The translations under genes and the position numbers were made by a program. Below, one piece after another: positions 34,921 to 42,693 of a stretch of DNA of 64,000 nt. The notes under the pieces are model-generated. The model worked only from the letters and a program-made list of their open reading frames with translations. It was not told the origin of the DNA and did not search any database. Every line of letters starts with the position of its first letter. The stretch's first letter is position 1. This DNA comes from Streptomyces sp. NBC_01485. Lineage in GTDB: Bacteria > Actinomycetota > Actinomycetes > Streptomycetales > Streptomycetaceae. The stretch lies in NCBI RefSeq assembly GCF_036227125.1, contig NZ_CP109435.1, forward strand, positions 1,178,001 through 1,242,000, given 5' to 3'.

Positions 34921-36105
34921 TCACATATGCAGCCATGCACCGAAGTTGGTGAAGCTGTCGGGCATCCTCCGCTTGGCCGCCTCCAGGCCGGCGTACGTCT
35001 CTCGCACCGTCGGGTGATACCGCGTCTGCTGGGGGGCGAGCTTGCGAGCAGCGCGCAGGCTCTTGAAGGCTGCGTCCGTCTCACCCGTCCACATCTGCGC
35101 CCGGGCCACTTCAGCGTGATGGTGCGCGAGCCTGGACGGCGGCCAGCCGTCCGGGATGGCGATCTCGTCCGCCTCCTCGACCGCCTCGGCGTACATGTCG
35201 AGTTCCGCGAGCACACTCACCCGGTGGACGCCGACGTTGGTGGGCCCGAACGACAACCAGTGCACCTTCTCCGCCGGGCCCGTCCGTTTCGCGATGCGGG
35301 CCGCCTCACCGAGGTGCCCCTCCGCCGTGTCCTTGTCCTTGTCGCGTCCCGCCAGCACAGCCGCCCCTAGGTGTAGCTGCCCGGTGACGACGTCGAGAAC
35401 GCGGCCCGGCTCCGCCTGTTGCAGAGTGGCAACGCCCAAGGCGACCAGACGCTTGCCGGTCTTGTAGTCGCTGGCTCGCAGGTAGGCCAAGGCACGCAGG
35501 TACTGCCGCATCCCGCCCAGCACGGGGTCGGACGCCCGCTGCGCAGCCCAGTCCATCCGATCAAGCGCCACCGTGCACAGGTCGGGGAAGCCCAACTTTG
35601 TGGTCACGTCGTAGGCAGTCCGGTAGACGTTCGCGAGCAGCCGCCAGCTGCGGTCGCCGGGGTTGTTGTGGGCTGCCGTCGTCACCTCGTAGATCAGGCC
35701 GGGCAGCTCCACGGCCACCTGCTTGATCTTCGTGGCGCGGACCATGGCGCACATCGTGTCGGCGTCATCCTCCAACTCCCCCATGGGGCGCGGCGCCACA
35801 TCCGGGTCAGGTCCGAGGTCGTAGACGTTGAGCGCCTCACGGATCGGGTTGATCAGGCCGTCGAGCTGGTCGGCGCGCAGCTCCTCAAGGTAGGGCTGGC
35901 CGTTGAGTTCGGCGACCTGCACGGACAGGGCGCGGGCGACTGCTCCTACGACCGAGGGGCTCGCCGGCATGACGCCCTGCTCCACCTTGGTGAGGGTGCT
36001 GTACGAAACATTCGACAGGCGCGCCAGCTCTGTTTGAGTCAACCGACGGATTTTGCGTGCGCGCTTGATGCGTGCGCCTGTGTGTTCTTCAGCGGACGGG
36101 GGCAT
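34921..36105 (-). CDS. XRE-family regulator with TPR-like C-terminal domain
   Basis: The 394-aa protein starts with an XRE helix-turn-helix (residues about 10-65; IRRLTQTELARLSNVSYSTL, then KVEQGVMPASPSVVGAVARAL). The rest is an all-helical TPR-like array with repeated alanine-rich helices (SWRLLANVYRTAYDV, QYLRALAYLRASDY, LAELDMYAEAVEEADEI, HHHAEVARAQMWTGE). This is the AbaA/SCO4441 type of Streptomyces regulator, often paired with small partner proteins such as the gene at 36555. The palindrome just before its start is a likely autoregulatory site. Confidence 0.85.
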   Translation of the reverse strand: MPPSAEEHTGARIKRARKIRRLTQTELARLSNVSYSTLTKVEQGVMPASPSVVGAVARALSVQVAELNGQPYLEELRADQLDGLINPIREALNVYDLGPDPDVAPRPMGELEDDADTMCAMVRATKIKQVAVELPGLIYEVTTAAHNNPGDRSWRLLANVYRTAYDVTTKLGFPDLCTVALDRMDWAAQRASDPVLGGMRQYLRALAYLRASDYKTGKRLVALGVATLQQAEPGRVLDVVTGQLHLGAAVLAGRDKDKDTAEGHLGEAARIAKRTGPAEKVHWLSFGPTNVGVHRVSVLAELDMYAEAVEEADEIAIPDGWPPSRLAHHHAEVARAQMWTGETDAAFKSLRAARKLAPQQTRYHPTVRETYAGLEAAKRRMPDSFTNFGAWLHM

Positions 36106-36113
36106 ACTGGTCT

Positions 36114-36140
36114 CCGTTCTGAACTCGACACTCAGAACGG
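36114..36140. promoter_or_regulatory. Perfect 9-bp palindrome upstream of XRE-TPR gene
   Basis: CCGTTCTGA, nine unrelated bases, then TCAGAACGG. The element lies 8 nt before the ATG of the minus-strand regulator. Two half-sites with centres about two helical turns apart fit binding of an XRE dimer and autorepression. Confidence 0.6.
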
Positions 36141-36172
36141 TACCCCGGAGCCGCAGCTCGGGACCCGCTCAA

Positions 36173-36200
36173 CGGCCCTTGCCCTTACAGGCAAGGGCCG
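36173..36200 (-). terminator. Hairpin overlapping the stop of a small gene
   Basis: Perfect 11-bp arms (CGGCCCTTGCC and complement) with loop CTTACA. The stop codon of the minus-strand gene 36185-36400 lies within the hairpin, which supports that gene being real and ended here. Confidence 0.65.
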
Positions 36201-36400
36201 CTGTAGTGCTGGGCGCCCCCGTCAGCCCACGAGCCTCGAAGCGCGCGACCTACGGGCTCGCGGCCATCGCCGCTGGTGGAGATCTGGAACTCATCCACCG
36301 GGGGTGCGTCCTCCAGGGTGCCCACGATGTCGTCGAGGCAGCCGCACAGGCAGTTCTCGTCGTTCTCACGGTGCGGGATCAGTTCGCCCCAGCGGCTCAT
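36185..36400 (-). CDS. Small hypothetical protein
   Basis: The 71-aa protein starts MSRWGELIPHRENDENCLCGCLDDIVG; the CxCxC cluster (about 17-21) and acidic flanks may form a metal site. Its ATG overlaps the TGA of an upstream frame (TGATG), and its stop lies inside a hairpin. It shares strand and neighbourhood with the XRE-TPR regulator. Function unknown. Confidence 0.5.
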   Translation of the reverse strand: MSRWGELIPHRENDENCLCGCLDDIVGTLEDAPPVDEFQISTSGDGREPVGRALRGSWADGGAQHYSGPCL

Positions 36401-36563
36401 CAGCGCCTCCTCGCGTCGCCGTCAGGATGGCAGACGATCACGGTGTTTCCGGCCGGCTCGTCAACCCGCCGTCCGCCTCGTCGTCGGTGCGGGTGACCCG
36501 CGCGCCGCGAATGTCCCGCATGCGCCCGCGCGGAACACGCCACACCTTGGTGTCATGGCCTCG
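36400..36563 (-). pseudogene. Small gene apparently broken by a frameshift
   Basis: On the minus strand one frame reads WRVPRGRMRDIRGARV and TRTDDEADGG, while a second frame takes over near 36478 with DEPAGNTVIVCHPDGDARRR and ends in a TGA that overlaps the next ATG (TGATG). The two halves read like one small protein separated by a single-base indel. The start is unclear and the region is antisense to the start of the gene at 36555. A sequencing error would also explain it. Confidence 0.3.
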
Positions 36564-36770
36564 ACGCAGCGCATCGTCGTTTACCCACCCGCCGACGACG
36601 GCGGCCGACGGGTCCGTGTGGACGATCAATTCCTGGGGATGGCGTACGGACTACTGGACGTTGCGGAATTCCTGCGCCGGGCCGGGATAGACGATGCCGA
36701 CGAGGCATACGTGGAAGCGTCCAGGCTGATCGAGTGGCGCGGCGGCGGCTCGCGCGTATGGAAGCTGTGA
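36555..36770 (+). CDS. Small protein of the XRE-TPR partner type
   Basis: The 71-aa protein begins MASTQRIVVYPPADDGGRRV, continues with FLGMAYGLLDVAEFLRRAGI and ends LIEWRGGGSRVWKL. Proteins of this kind are frequent in Streptomyces near XRE-TPR regulators and in accessory regions, with no defined activity. It converges on the lysis genes, with a strong shared hairpin terminator between. Confidence 0.7.
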   Translation: MASTQRIVVYPPADDGGRRVRVDDQFLGMAYGLLDVAEFLRRAGIDDADEAYVEASRLIEWRGGGSRVWKL

Positions 36771-36773
36771 CGC

Positions 36774-36818
36774 GACAATGCCCCCCCCACCGCCCGAAGG
36801 CGGCGGGGGGGCATTGTC
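36774..36818. terminator. Strong bidirectional terminator
   Basis: GACAATGCCCCCCC...GGCGG pairs with CCGCC...GGGGGGCATTGTC around a CGAA loop. It separates the plus-strand gene ending at 36770 from the end of the prophage late operon at 36824. Confidence 0.92.
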
Positions 36819-36823
36819 GGTGG

Positions 36824-37468
36824 TCAGGCGTACTGGCGGCGTTGCGGATCCAGGGCCAAGGGCTGGGGTGAGGCGGAGTCGCTGCCGCCAGGCTCCGGAG
36901 CTGCGTCTCGGCGACAGACCAGGGCGTCCGGGTCGTAGGCGGGGGCCTGAAGTACGTAGCCGTCCGGGCAAGTCGGTCCATCGCGGCCATCGGTCCCGTC
37001 CGTGCCATCCTTCCCGTCCTGGCCTGCGGGCCCGGCGGGGCCCGGCGCCCCTGGTGCCCCTGGTGCCCCGGTCGGTCCGGGCGGCCCACTGGGGCCGACG
37101 GCTCCAGAAGTACCGGGCGCGCCGGTGGCGCTGGCCCCGGTCTCGCCGTCCTGCCCGTTGCTTCCGGCCTTCCCAGGAGAACCAGGGGAGCCGGAAGGCC
37201 CCGGCGGTCCGGACGGTCCGACGGGCCCACGCGGCCCGGTGATGCTCTCGCCTGGGTCACCCCGGCTGCCGGGCGGCCCGGCGATCGGCGTCGCCCCCAG
37301 CTTCTGCACCTGGCCGGCCAGCAGGTCGCGGGCGTGGTTTGCCTCTCGGAGGTCGCCCGCGAGCTGCTGCACGGTGAGGAAGGCGGCCCCGGCGAGTAGC
37401 GCGCCGAGGACGACCAGCACGTCGCTCATCCATGACCAGTTCCGGGGGCGGTGCCGCGTGTGGGTCAC
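36824..37468 (-). CDS. Membrane-anchored collagen-like phage protein
   Basis: The 214-aa protein has an N-terminal transmembrane helix (about 15-37; [20 protein letters not shown]), a short coiled region ([20 protein letters not shown]) and about 35 Gly-X-Y triplets (residues about 62-165; for example [20 protein letters not shown]). A 50-residue C-terminal head has a Cys pair ([16 protein letters not shown]). The coil probably trimerises the triple helix. It is the last gene of the late operon, after the holin region, overlapping the previous gene by 4 nt (ATGA). Collagen-like proteins in phages are usually tail fibres; a membrane anchor in the lysis module is unusual. Confidence 0.8.
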   Translation of the reverse strand: MTHTRHRPRNWSWMSDVLVVLGALLAGAAFLTVQQLAGDLREANHARDLLAGQVQKLGATPIAGPPGSRGDPGESITGPRGPVGPSGPPGPSGSPGSPGKAGSNGQDGETGASATGAPGTSGAVGPSGPPGPTGAPGAPGAPGPAGPAGQDGKDGTDGTDGRDGPTCPDGYVLQAPAYDPDALVCRRDAAPEPGGSDSASPQPLALDPQRRQYA

Positions 37469-37785
37469 GATCCGGCTCCTCCGACGAGGGCTCCGAGGTA
37501 GGGCAGCAGGGCGACGACGACGGTGATTACGGTGCCGACCATCCAGCGGCGGGTGGCCGTCAGTCGCTCGGCGTCCGCCGTGCGCGCTGCCTCCAGGGCG
37601 TCGATCCGTTTGGACATCTGGGTCTTCTCGATGGTGTAGACGTCGAGCGGGACGACACGGTCGAGGCGGGTGTTCAGCGCGCCCAGGTCCTCGCGCATCT
37701 CCGAGCGGAGGGCCTCGATCAGTCTTCCCAGTTCACCGTTGGTGGGCTCATCGGCCACGTCGCGCTCCGATCGGTCCGAGCGCAC
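37465..37785 (-). CDS. Single-TM coiled-coil lysis-module protein
   Basis: The 106-aa protein has a helical N-terminus ([20 protein letters not shown], then [20 protein letters not shown]) and a C-terminal transmembrane helix (about 82-103). This layout recalls phage spanin/holin-accessory or hemolysin-XhlA-like proteins. It lies between the holin and the collagen-like protein. Start ATG at 37785; an in-frame GTG at 37758 is possible. Confidence 0.7.
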   Translation of the reverse strand: MRSDRSERDVADEPTNGELGRLIEALRSEMREDLGALNTRLDRVVPLDVYTIEKTQMSKRIDALEAARTADAERLTATRRWMVGTVITVVVALLPYLGALVGGAGS

Positions 37786-37818
37786 CGGCTGCGCTGCACC
37801 ACACCTGCTGGGGTCTGC

Positions 37819-38121
37819 TCAAAGAGCGGTGACGTTGGTGGTCCCGCCCGTCGGCTCGGCGGGGTACTGCGGAGGTCGAGCCCAGCCGAGCAGCACGCCG
37901 GCTGCCTTGCGCAGCCAGGACCATCCGATGCGTCCGGCGCCCGCCTCCAAGAGCCGGAAGACGGCGTAGTAGGCGGCGGTGAGGCCGGACGTGACCCACA
38001 TGGTGACGGTCGCGCTGTCGAAGACGTTCAGGCCCGTCCGGGCGAGCCAGGAGAGGACCAGGCCTGCGGCGATCGGGACGACCGTCCGCATGAAGCTGGT
38101 GAAGAGGGCCGGGGTCGTCAC
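37819..38121 (-). CDS. Putative holin
   Basis: The 100-aa protein has two hydrophobic segments (about 9-32, FMRTVVPIAAGLVLSWLAR; about 38-60, TVTMWVTSGLTAAYYAVFRLL) and a soluble C-terminal tail. It follows the endolysin gene directly, with a GTGA overlap. Size, topology and position match phage holins, which permeabilise the membrane to release or activate endolysin. Confidence 0.78.
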   Translation of the reverse strand: MTTPALFTSFMRTVVPIAAGLVLSWLARTGLNVFDSATVTMWVTSGLTAAYYAVFRLLEAGAGRIGWSWLRKAAGVLLGWARPPQYPAEPTGGTTNVTAL

Positions 38122-39155
38122 GACGTCACCTCCCAGAAGAGGCCGGAGGCGACGCGGTGCAGGAGCGGTACGTCGCTGCCGTCGGGGCTGGTGGCGCGCA
38201 CCTTGAAGTGCAGCTGCTTCCCGGCCGGCACCTGCCCGTTGGCGTGGAACTGGCAGCCCTCCGGGCCCGCCGCGTCGCTGGCCAGGTAGTCGGAGGGGTT
38301 GTTGCCCGCGCTGTCGGTGAGGAAGAACTGCCCCTCGATGCGCGTGCCGTCAGGCGCGTCGAGCAGCAGGTGCACCATCGTCTGGTGGGCGACCGGCCCG
38401 GCGAGGATGACCCCGTTGGTCTGGAAGGCGAGCTCGACCCACCGGCCACTGGCCAGGGCGGTGTCGTTGGAGTTGGGCTTGTTGAGGACACTGGGCATGT
38501 CGGACTCCTTAGTGGGGGAAGCGGGTGGGGTGGGGGCGTCGCCCGTGGCGAGTTCGAGCAGCCGGTCGAAGTCGATCGAGCCCGGGTCGCCGTGGGCGTT
38601 CTCCGGGACGTGCATGTGCCCGCACACGCCCTCGAAGCCGACCCAGTCAGCGGGGGTCATGCGCGCGGACGTCGCTCCGTACGACGACGGGTACGCGGGC
38701 CACGCCGCTGGTCCCTCGAGCGGCACGCCGTGCTGCACGTGCATCCACCGCAGGAACGCAGCGATCTCGGCGAGGGCCCAGTCCGGGGCTTCGGGCCAGT
38801 AGATGTGGGTGAGCCCCGCCTTGGTCCACGCGGCGTGGGTGGCCGGGTCGCAGGTGCCGACCATTTCCACCTGGCACACGTTCAGGGTGTTCGTCTCCAC
38901 GCCGCCCGGCAGATTCACCAGAGCGCGGGCCGACGTGTCGATGGGGAAGTGCTGGTACCACTTCAGCCGCCGGGCGGCGAGGTCCGGCAGGGCCGTCAGC
39001 GTGGGTGCCACCGCGCCGCTGTCGTAGTCCGGAAGCGTCCGCCCCTCCGTGGTGTGGAGGACGACGACGTTGACCTCCATCGCCGAACCGGGGTACGTCG
39101 AGCCGTACCAGTAGGCCGTACTGGCTCCGGGAAATGTCTGGGGCCCTGTGCTCAT
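38118..39155 (-). CDS. Endolysin: N-acetylmuramoyl-L-alanine amidase with C-terminal domain
   Basis: The 345-aa enzyme has an Amidase_2-type domain (about 25-200). VNVVVLHTTEGRTLPDY supplies the first zinc histidine (H34), VCQVEMVGTCD a core strand, and EGVCGHMHVPENAHGDPG the second histidine region (H180/H182) and acidic residue. A linker (about 205-225) leads to a beta-rich C-terminal domain (about 230-345), possibly wall binding. It hydrolyses the peptide-glycan bond of peptidoglycan for host lysis. Start ATG at 39155 overlaps the previous stop by 4 nt; an internal ATG before LNKPNSND could yield the C-terminal domain alone. Confidence 0.88.
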   Translation of the reverse strand: MSTGPQTFPGASTAYWYGSTYPGSAMEVNVVVLHTTEGRTLPDYDSGAVAPTLTALPDLAARRLKWYQHFPIDTSARALVNLPGGVETNTLNVCQVEMVGTCDPATHAAWTKAGLTHIYWPEAPDWALAEIAAFLRWMHVQHGVPLEGPAAWPAYPSSYGATSARMTPADWVGFEGVCGHMHVPENAHGDPGSIDFDRLLELATGDAPTPPASPTKESDMPSVLNKPNSNDTALASGRWVELAFQTNGVILAGPVAHQTMVHLLLDAPDGTRIEGQFFLTDSAGNNPSDYLASDAAGPEGCQFHANGQVPAGKQLHFKVRATSPDGSDVPLLHRVASGLFWEVTS

Positions 39156-39352
39156 GGGGTGCCCTCCGATCGTGGCGGGGTGGTGACGTCCCGGAAGACG
39201 GCGGTGGCGGCCGCGATCCACGCCTGTTGGATGGTGTCGCCGAGGTCGTTGAAGTCGGGCATCGGCAGGCCCTGGTAGTTGAGGCCGCCGGTGGCCTCGC
39301 CGTATGCGGCGTACGCGGTCCGGGCGAGGTCTGCGGGATCGTGGCGGGCCAT
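39152..39352 (-). CDS. Small hypothetical phage protein
   Basis: A 66-aa polar helical protein (PADLARTAYAAYGEATGGLN, then LPMPDFNDLGDTIQQAWIA). It overlaps the previous stop (TGATG) and the endolysin start (ATGA). Proteins of this size and composition occur just before endolysins in Streptomyces phages. Function unknown. Confidence 0.7.
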   Translation of the reverse strand: MARHDPADLARTAYAAYGEATGGLNYQGLPMPDFNDLGDTIQQAWIAAATAVFRDVTTPPRSEGTP

Positions 39353-39624
39353 CACACGCGCTCCGGCCACGCCCAGGTGCCGGGCTCGTCGCCCTCGTGG
39401 CGGGAGGTCGCCCAGAAGATGTCCGGGCCGTCGAGCAGCACCTTCAGGTTGACGACGTCGTGCGGGTTGCCGGGGAAGATGCGGACGACAACGGCCGGGA
39501 AGACCTGGCCTTCGGCGGCGGCGTTGCCGCTGATGCCGTTGGTGGCTCGCTGCTGGGTGATGTGGCGGGCATCGTCGTCAGACAGCTGGTACAGGACGGT
39601 GCGGCCGACGGTGGGTTGGGGCAT
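39352..39624 (-). CDS. Small hypothetical phage protein
   Basis: A 90-aa protein with a beta-rich core (TVGRTVLYQLSDDDARHI, VFPAVVVRIFPGNPHDVVNL) ending WATSRHEGDEPGTWAWPERV. It looks like a compact SH3-like or OB-like domain. It lies in the tail-to-lysis gene run, 1-nt stop/start overlap with its downstream neighbour. Function unknown. Confidence 0.72.
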   Translation of the reverse strand: MPQPTVGRTVLYQLSDDDARHITQQRATNGISGNAAAEGQVFPAVVVRIFPGNPHDVVNLKVLLDGPDIFWATSRHEGDEPGTWAWPERV

Positions 39625-39625
39625 G

Positions 39626-40042
39626 TCAGCCTCCGGCTCGGGTCTGGATGGATGCGCTGGCCTGCGTGGCGGTGTCGTCGGTGGCGTCGAGGAGGTCGGA
39701 GCCGACGATGAGGCGGATGACGGCTTGCATCTGTCGTGTGAGGGCGGGCACTTGGGCGATGTGGTCGGCGTTCGTAGCGGTACCGCCCGCCACCTTCGCC
39801 AGGTAGGCGGCGTTGTTGGTGAACGCGGTGCGCGCCCGGGCCAGCAGGGCCACCGTGTTGGCCTGGCGGACGGCGTCGGCGGCCTGCTTGGCGACGGACG
39901 CGAGCTCCGCATCGGTGAAGGGACGTTCCTCGACCAAGGCGCCGCAGTCGTAGCGGCGGTAGACGCTGGTGGTAAGGTCCCACTGCTCGATGACGGATGC
40001 GTCTCTCTGCTCGACGATGAGCCCGATCGTCGGGACGCTCAC
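39626..40042 (-). CDS. Hypothetical minor tail-region protein
   Basis: The 138-aa protein has a short N-terminal beta part (TIGLIVEQRDASVIEQWDLT) and a long alanine-rich helical part (ELASVAKQAADAVRQANTVA, TRQMQAVIRLIVGSDLLDAT). Similar proteins follow glycine-rich fibre genes in actinophages. It may be a fibre chaperone or assembly protein; that is inference from position. Confidence 0.65.
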   Translation of the reverse strand: MSVPTIGLIVEQRDASVIEQWDLTTSVYRRYDCGALVEERPFTDAELASVAKQAADAVRQANTVALLARARTAFTNNAAYLAKVAGGTATNADHIAQVPALTRQMQAVIRLIVGSDLLDATDDTATQASASIQTRAGG

Positions 40043-40043
40043 G

Positions 40044-40805
40044 TCAGGCCTTGTAGGTGGTGACGATGACGACGCCCGCGGCTCCGGCCACGCCCGCGCT
40101 GGCCGAGGTGGACGCGCCGTTCGAGGATCCGGAAGCGCCGCCGCCGTACGCGTAGCCGACCGTGCCGGCCTGGGCGCCGGATGTGCCGGGGTTGGCGCGG
40201 GCCGACCCCGAGTGGTGGCTTGCGCCCCCGTAGTTCGTTTTCACGGCGAGGCCGGAGAGGACCAGTCCGGTGCCTCCGGCTCCTCCCTGCATGCGCATTT
40301 CGCCGCCGGTGCCGCCGGTGCCGCCGTCGCCGCCGCCCGCGAACAGGTTGCCGGACGATCCGACGCAGGCCGCGCCGCCGCTGCCGCCGACCGCGGTGAT
40401 GGTCGACCCGAAGGAGGACGTGCCTCCCGTCCCTCCAACTGCGGGGGTAGTCGTACCGGCGGATCCGGCCGCGCCCACGGTGACGGCGACGCTGGCGCTG
40501 AGGGCGGACGCGGCGTAGGTGCCCTTGGCGTACTCGCCGCCTCCGCCTCCGCCCGAGCAGGAGCCCTGGCCTGCGGTGGTGACTCCCACACCGCCGGAGC
40601 CGCCGCCGGCACCGACGACCTCCACCACCGTCCACAGGGCTCCGGCCGGCTTGTTCCAGGTGCCGGAGGCCGTGAAGACCTGCACGTCGGGCGTGCCCAG
40701 GAGGAGGGCGTCCACGTCAGATGCCAGGGTCTGGAACCATTCCCACAGCCGCGAGTGGTCGGTCGATTCGGGGTAGGTGATGCCCTTCGACGTCTCGTCG
40801 CTCAC
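40044..40805 (-). CDS. Glycine-rich tail fibre-like protein
   Basis: The 253-aa protein starts with a short conserved head (TYPESTDHSRLWEWFQTLAS) and a beta strand VFTASGTWNKPAGALWTVVE. It continues with about 180 residues of Gly/Ser/Ala/Thr-rich sequence containing GGGGG, GGTGGTGG and AGGTG runs, ending VAGAAGVVIVTTYKA. This is the layout of glycine-rich phage adhesins that form polyglycine helix bundles at the tail tip. It may therefore help in host recognition. GTG start overlaps the previous stop (GTGA). Confidence 0.78.
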   Translation of the reverse strand: MSDETSKGITYPESTDHSRLWEWFQTLASDVDALLLGTPDVQVFTASGTWNKPAGALWTVVEVVGAGGGSGGVGVTTAGQGSCSGGGGGGEYAKGTYAASALSASVAVTVGAAGSAGTTTPAVGGTGGTSSFGSTITAVGGSGGAACVGSSGNLFAGGGDGGTGGTGGEMRMQGGAGGTGLVLSGLAVKTNYGGASHHSGSARANPGTSGAQAGTVGYAYGGGASGSSNGASTSASAGVAGAAGVVIVTTYKA

Positions 40806-41614
40806 CCTCGCCTCCAGGAGATGGTCATGGTCCAGGCGACGCTCCAGGAGCTGCGCCCGGCGAGACGGATGTAGGGGTTGTCGCTGCTGATGGAGATGGC
40901 GAGACCTCCGCGGGTGCCGTTGACCATGGCCTGGGCCCACGAGTTGGGGATGACGAAGGCGTTGTTCGTCGCGTTCACGGCGAGGGACGGCCCGGACGTG
41001 GACTCGTTGAGGGTGGGTGCGCCGCCGGGCCGGGTGGACTGCGAGACCAGGCGCAGGGTGGCGGTGCGGGCGGCGAAGTCGCCGGACGTCAGGCGCCGTA
41101 CTTTGATCGTCGCGCGGGTGACGGTGGCCCCGGCGATGCTGCGGGGCTTGCTGCCGTAGAAGGCGCAGCCCGTCATCCGGCCGAAGGAGGATCCGGCGTA
41201 TCGGCCCTGGTAGGTGTCGAAGCTGTTCACCGCGCCGCCGTCCGAGCGCCAACTGCCGTCGCGGTAGCAGGCAGTGGAGACCGGCGGGCATGTCAGGGTG
41301 CCGGTAGTGACGGTGGGCTTCGGCGCGGGCGCGGCGTCCCCTGTGTCCGGCGGGGCAGCGTCCGGCGCGGTCGGGGCCGGCGGGGGCACGGCGGGCGCGG
41401 CCGTGGCGACCGCGAACGCGTAGTAGACGGACCCGGTGCGCTGGATCAGCAGAGTGTCCCCCACCGCGACGGTGAGTCCGACGCTCGTGCGGACGTTGAT
41501 CTGGATGCCGCCGACGCTCACCACGCAGGCCCCGCTGCTCACGGTGGTCAGGGCCCGTCCGCGCAGGGCACCGCGCCCGGCAAGGGACACGCGGGTGTCT
41601 GCCCAGTCGGCCAC
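40802..41614 (-). CDS. Minor tail protein
   Basis: The 270-aa protein has an N-terminal small beta domain (residues about 1-65), a Pro/Ala-rich linker (about 70-105) and a C-terminal jelly-roll-like domain (about 115-270; RATIKVRRLTSGDFAARTAT, GGLAISISSDNPYIRLAGRS). It lies between the DUF5047-like tail protein and the glycine-rich fibre. A tail-tip structural or baseplate role is likely. Confidence 0.72.
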   Translation of the reverse strand: MADWADTRVSLAGRGALRGRALTTVSSGACVVSVGGIQINVRTSVGLTVAVGDTLLIQRTGSVYYAFAVATAAPAVPPPAPTAPDAAPPDTGDAAPAPKPTVTTGTLTCPPVSTACYRDGSWRSDGGAVNSFDTYQGRYAGSSFGRMTGCAFYGSKPRSIAGATVTRATIKVRRLTSGDFAARTATLRLVSQSTRPGGAPTLNESTSGPSLAVNATNNAFVIPNSWAQAMVNGTRGGLAISISSDNPYIRLAGRSSWSVAWTMTISWRRG

Positions 41615-41616
41615 GG

Positions 41617-42693
41617 CTACAGCACCCTCACGGTCAGGGTCATCTCATCGGGGCTGTAGGGCAGCGACAGCACCTCGATCACGCACGGTGCGCTGGTGAG
41701 GCCGCCACCGGTCACCGAGATCACGTCGCCGATCATGAGGCCGGGGTGGGGCACCATCGTGATGGTCAGCTTCCTCGAGGAGGTGCGGCGCAGCCGTTGC
41801 AGGGTGGCCTCAGCGGCGGCCCGGCACTGGGCGACGGTGGTCAGCAGCGGCGACGAGTACGTGTAGGGCACGGGCAGCGGGTTGAAATCCCCGCCGAACC
41901 AGTACGGGTTGTTCGAGTCGTAGTCGTAGGCGACGCCCTGGACCTGCACGCCGGCTGCGGACTCGCCCTGCGCGACGACCACGTTGAAGGCACCGTCGCG
42001 GCTGGTGGTGGACTGCCAGCGCACCACGGTGCCGCCGAGACCGTCGGTGACGGACAGGACGGGATCTCCTGCGTCGGTCAGCGGCTCGATGAGCAGCAGG
42101 CCGTCCTCGGTGACGTGGCCGACGGCGGGCCAGGCGTTGAGGACTTCGTTGAGGGCGCCGAGCCGGTCGTCGTCCCATTCCATGCCGACGGGGATGGACC
42201 GGTCGGTGAGGGTGCCGTCGATCTCGACGGTGAGGGCAGGTTCGACGAGAGATCGGACGGTGCTGGCGAGGGTGCCGGACGGCTGGAATGCGGCCGCGAA
42301 CTTGGCCTCGTCGACCAGGGTGAGGAGGCCCTGTGCCTGCACGTTGACGGTGTCGCCGTCCGCGGAGGACTCCGTGATGAGGAACCAACCACGGGTGATC
42401 CATTCGAAGTCGCCGCCGACTTCGACGCCGTAGGAGATGCGTAGCTGCTGCCCGTACGCGGCGAGCGGATGCCGGGGATCGATGGTGGGGTCCCAGGACA
42501 CGCCGCGATCTCTCACGGGGACGGTGAGAGTGACTCGTTCGGGGACGGCGAGGGAGCTGTCGCGTTCCTCGCTGCCATCGGCGACGGGCACGTCGTCGGA
42601 GAGGAGCTCGCCGCCGAGCCACGACTCGACGCGCATCTGCATGGTGAAGGAGCGCTGCACGACCTCCAGCGCGTCATCCGACATGTCCAGCAT
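41617..42693 (-). CDS. Tail-tip protein (DUF5047-like)
   Basis: The 358-aa protein begins with a strand-rich domain that defines an orientation frame (MRVESWLGGELLSDDVPVAD, VTLTVPVRDRG, ISYGVEVGGDFEWITRGWFL). It ends VISVTGGGLTSAPCVIEVLS, similar to proteins that act as the tail hub in actinophages. Its ATG overlaps the upstream stop by 1 nt (TGATG). Position after the distal tail protein supports a hub role. Confidence 0.75.
   Translation of the reverse strand: MLDMSDDALEVVQRSFTMQMRVESWLGGELLSDDVPVADGSEERDSSLAVPERVTLTVPVRDRGVSWDPTIDPRHPLAAYGQQLRISYGVEVGGDFEWITRGWFLITESSADGDTVNVQAQGLLTLVDEAKFAAAFQPSGTLASTVRSLVEPALTVEIDGTLTDRSIPVGMEWDDDRLGALNEVLNAWPAVGHVTEDGLLLIEPLTDAGDPVLSVTDGLGGTVVRWQSTTSRDGAFNVVVAQGESAAGVQVQGVAYDYDSNNPYWFGGDFNPLPVPYTYSSPLLTTVAQCRAAAEATLQRLRRTSSRKLTITMVPHPGLMIGDVISVTGGGLTSAPCVIEVLSLPYSPDEMTLTVRVL

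Noticed and set aside
37010..37260. GC-rich DNA repeats possibly regulatory
   Set aside because: They encode Gly-X-Y collagen triplets in a minus-strand gene.
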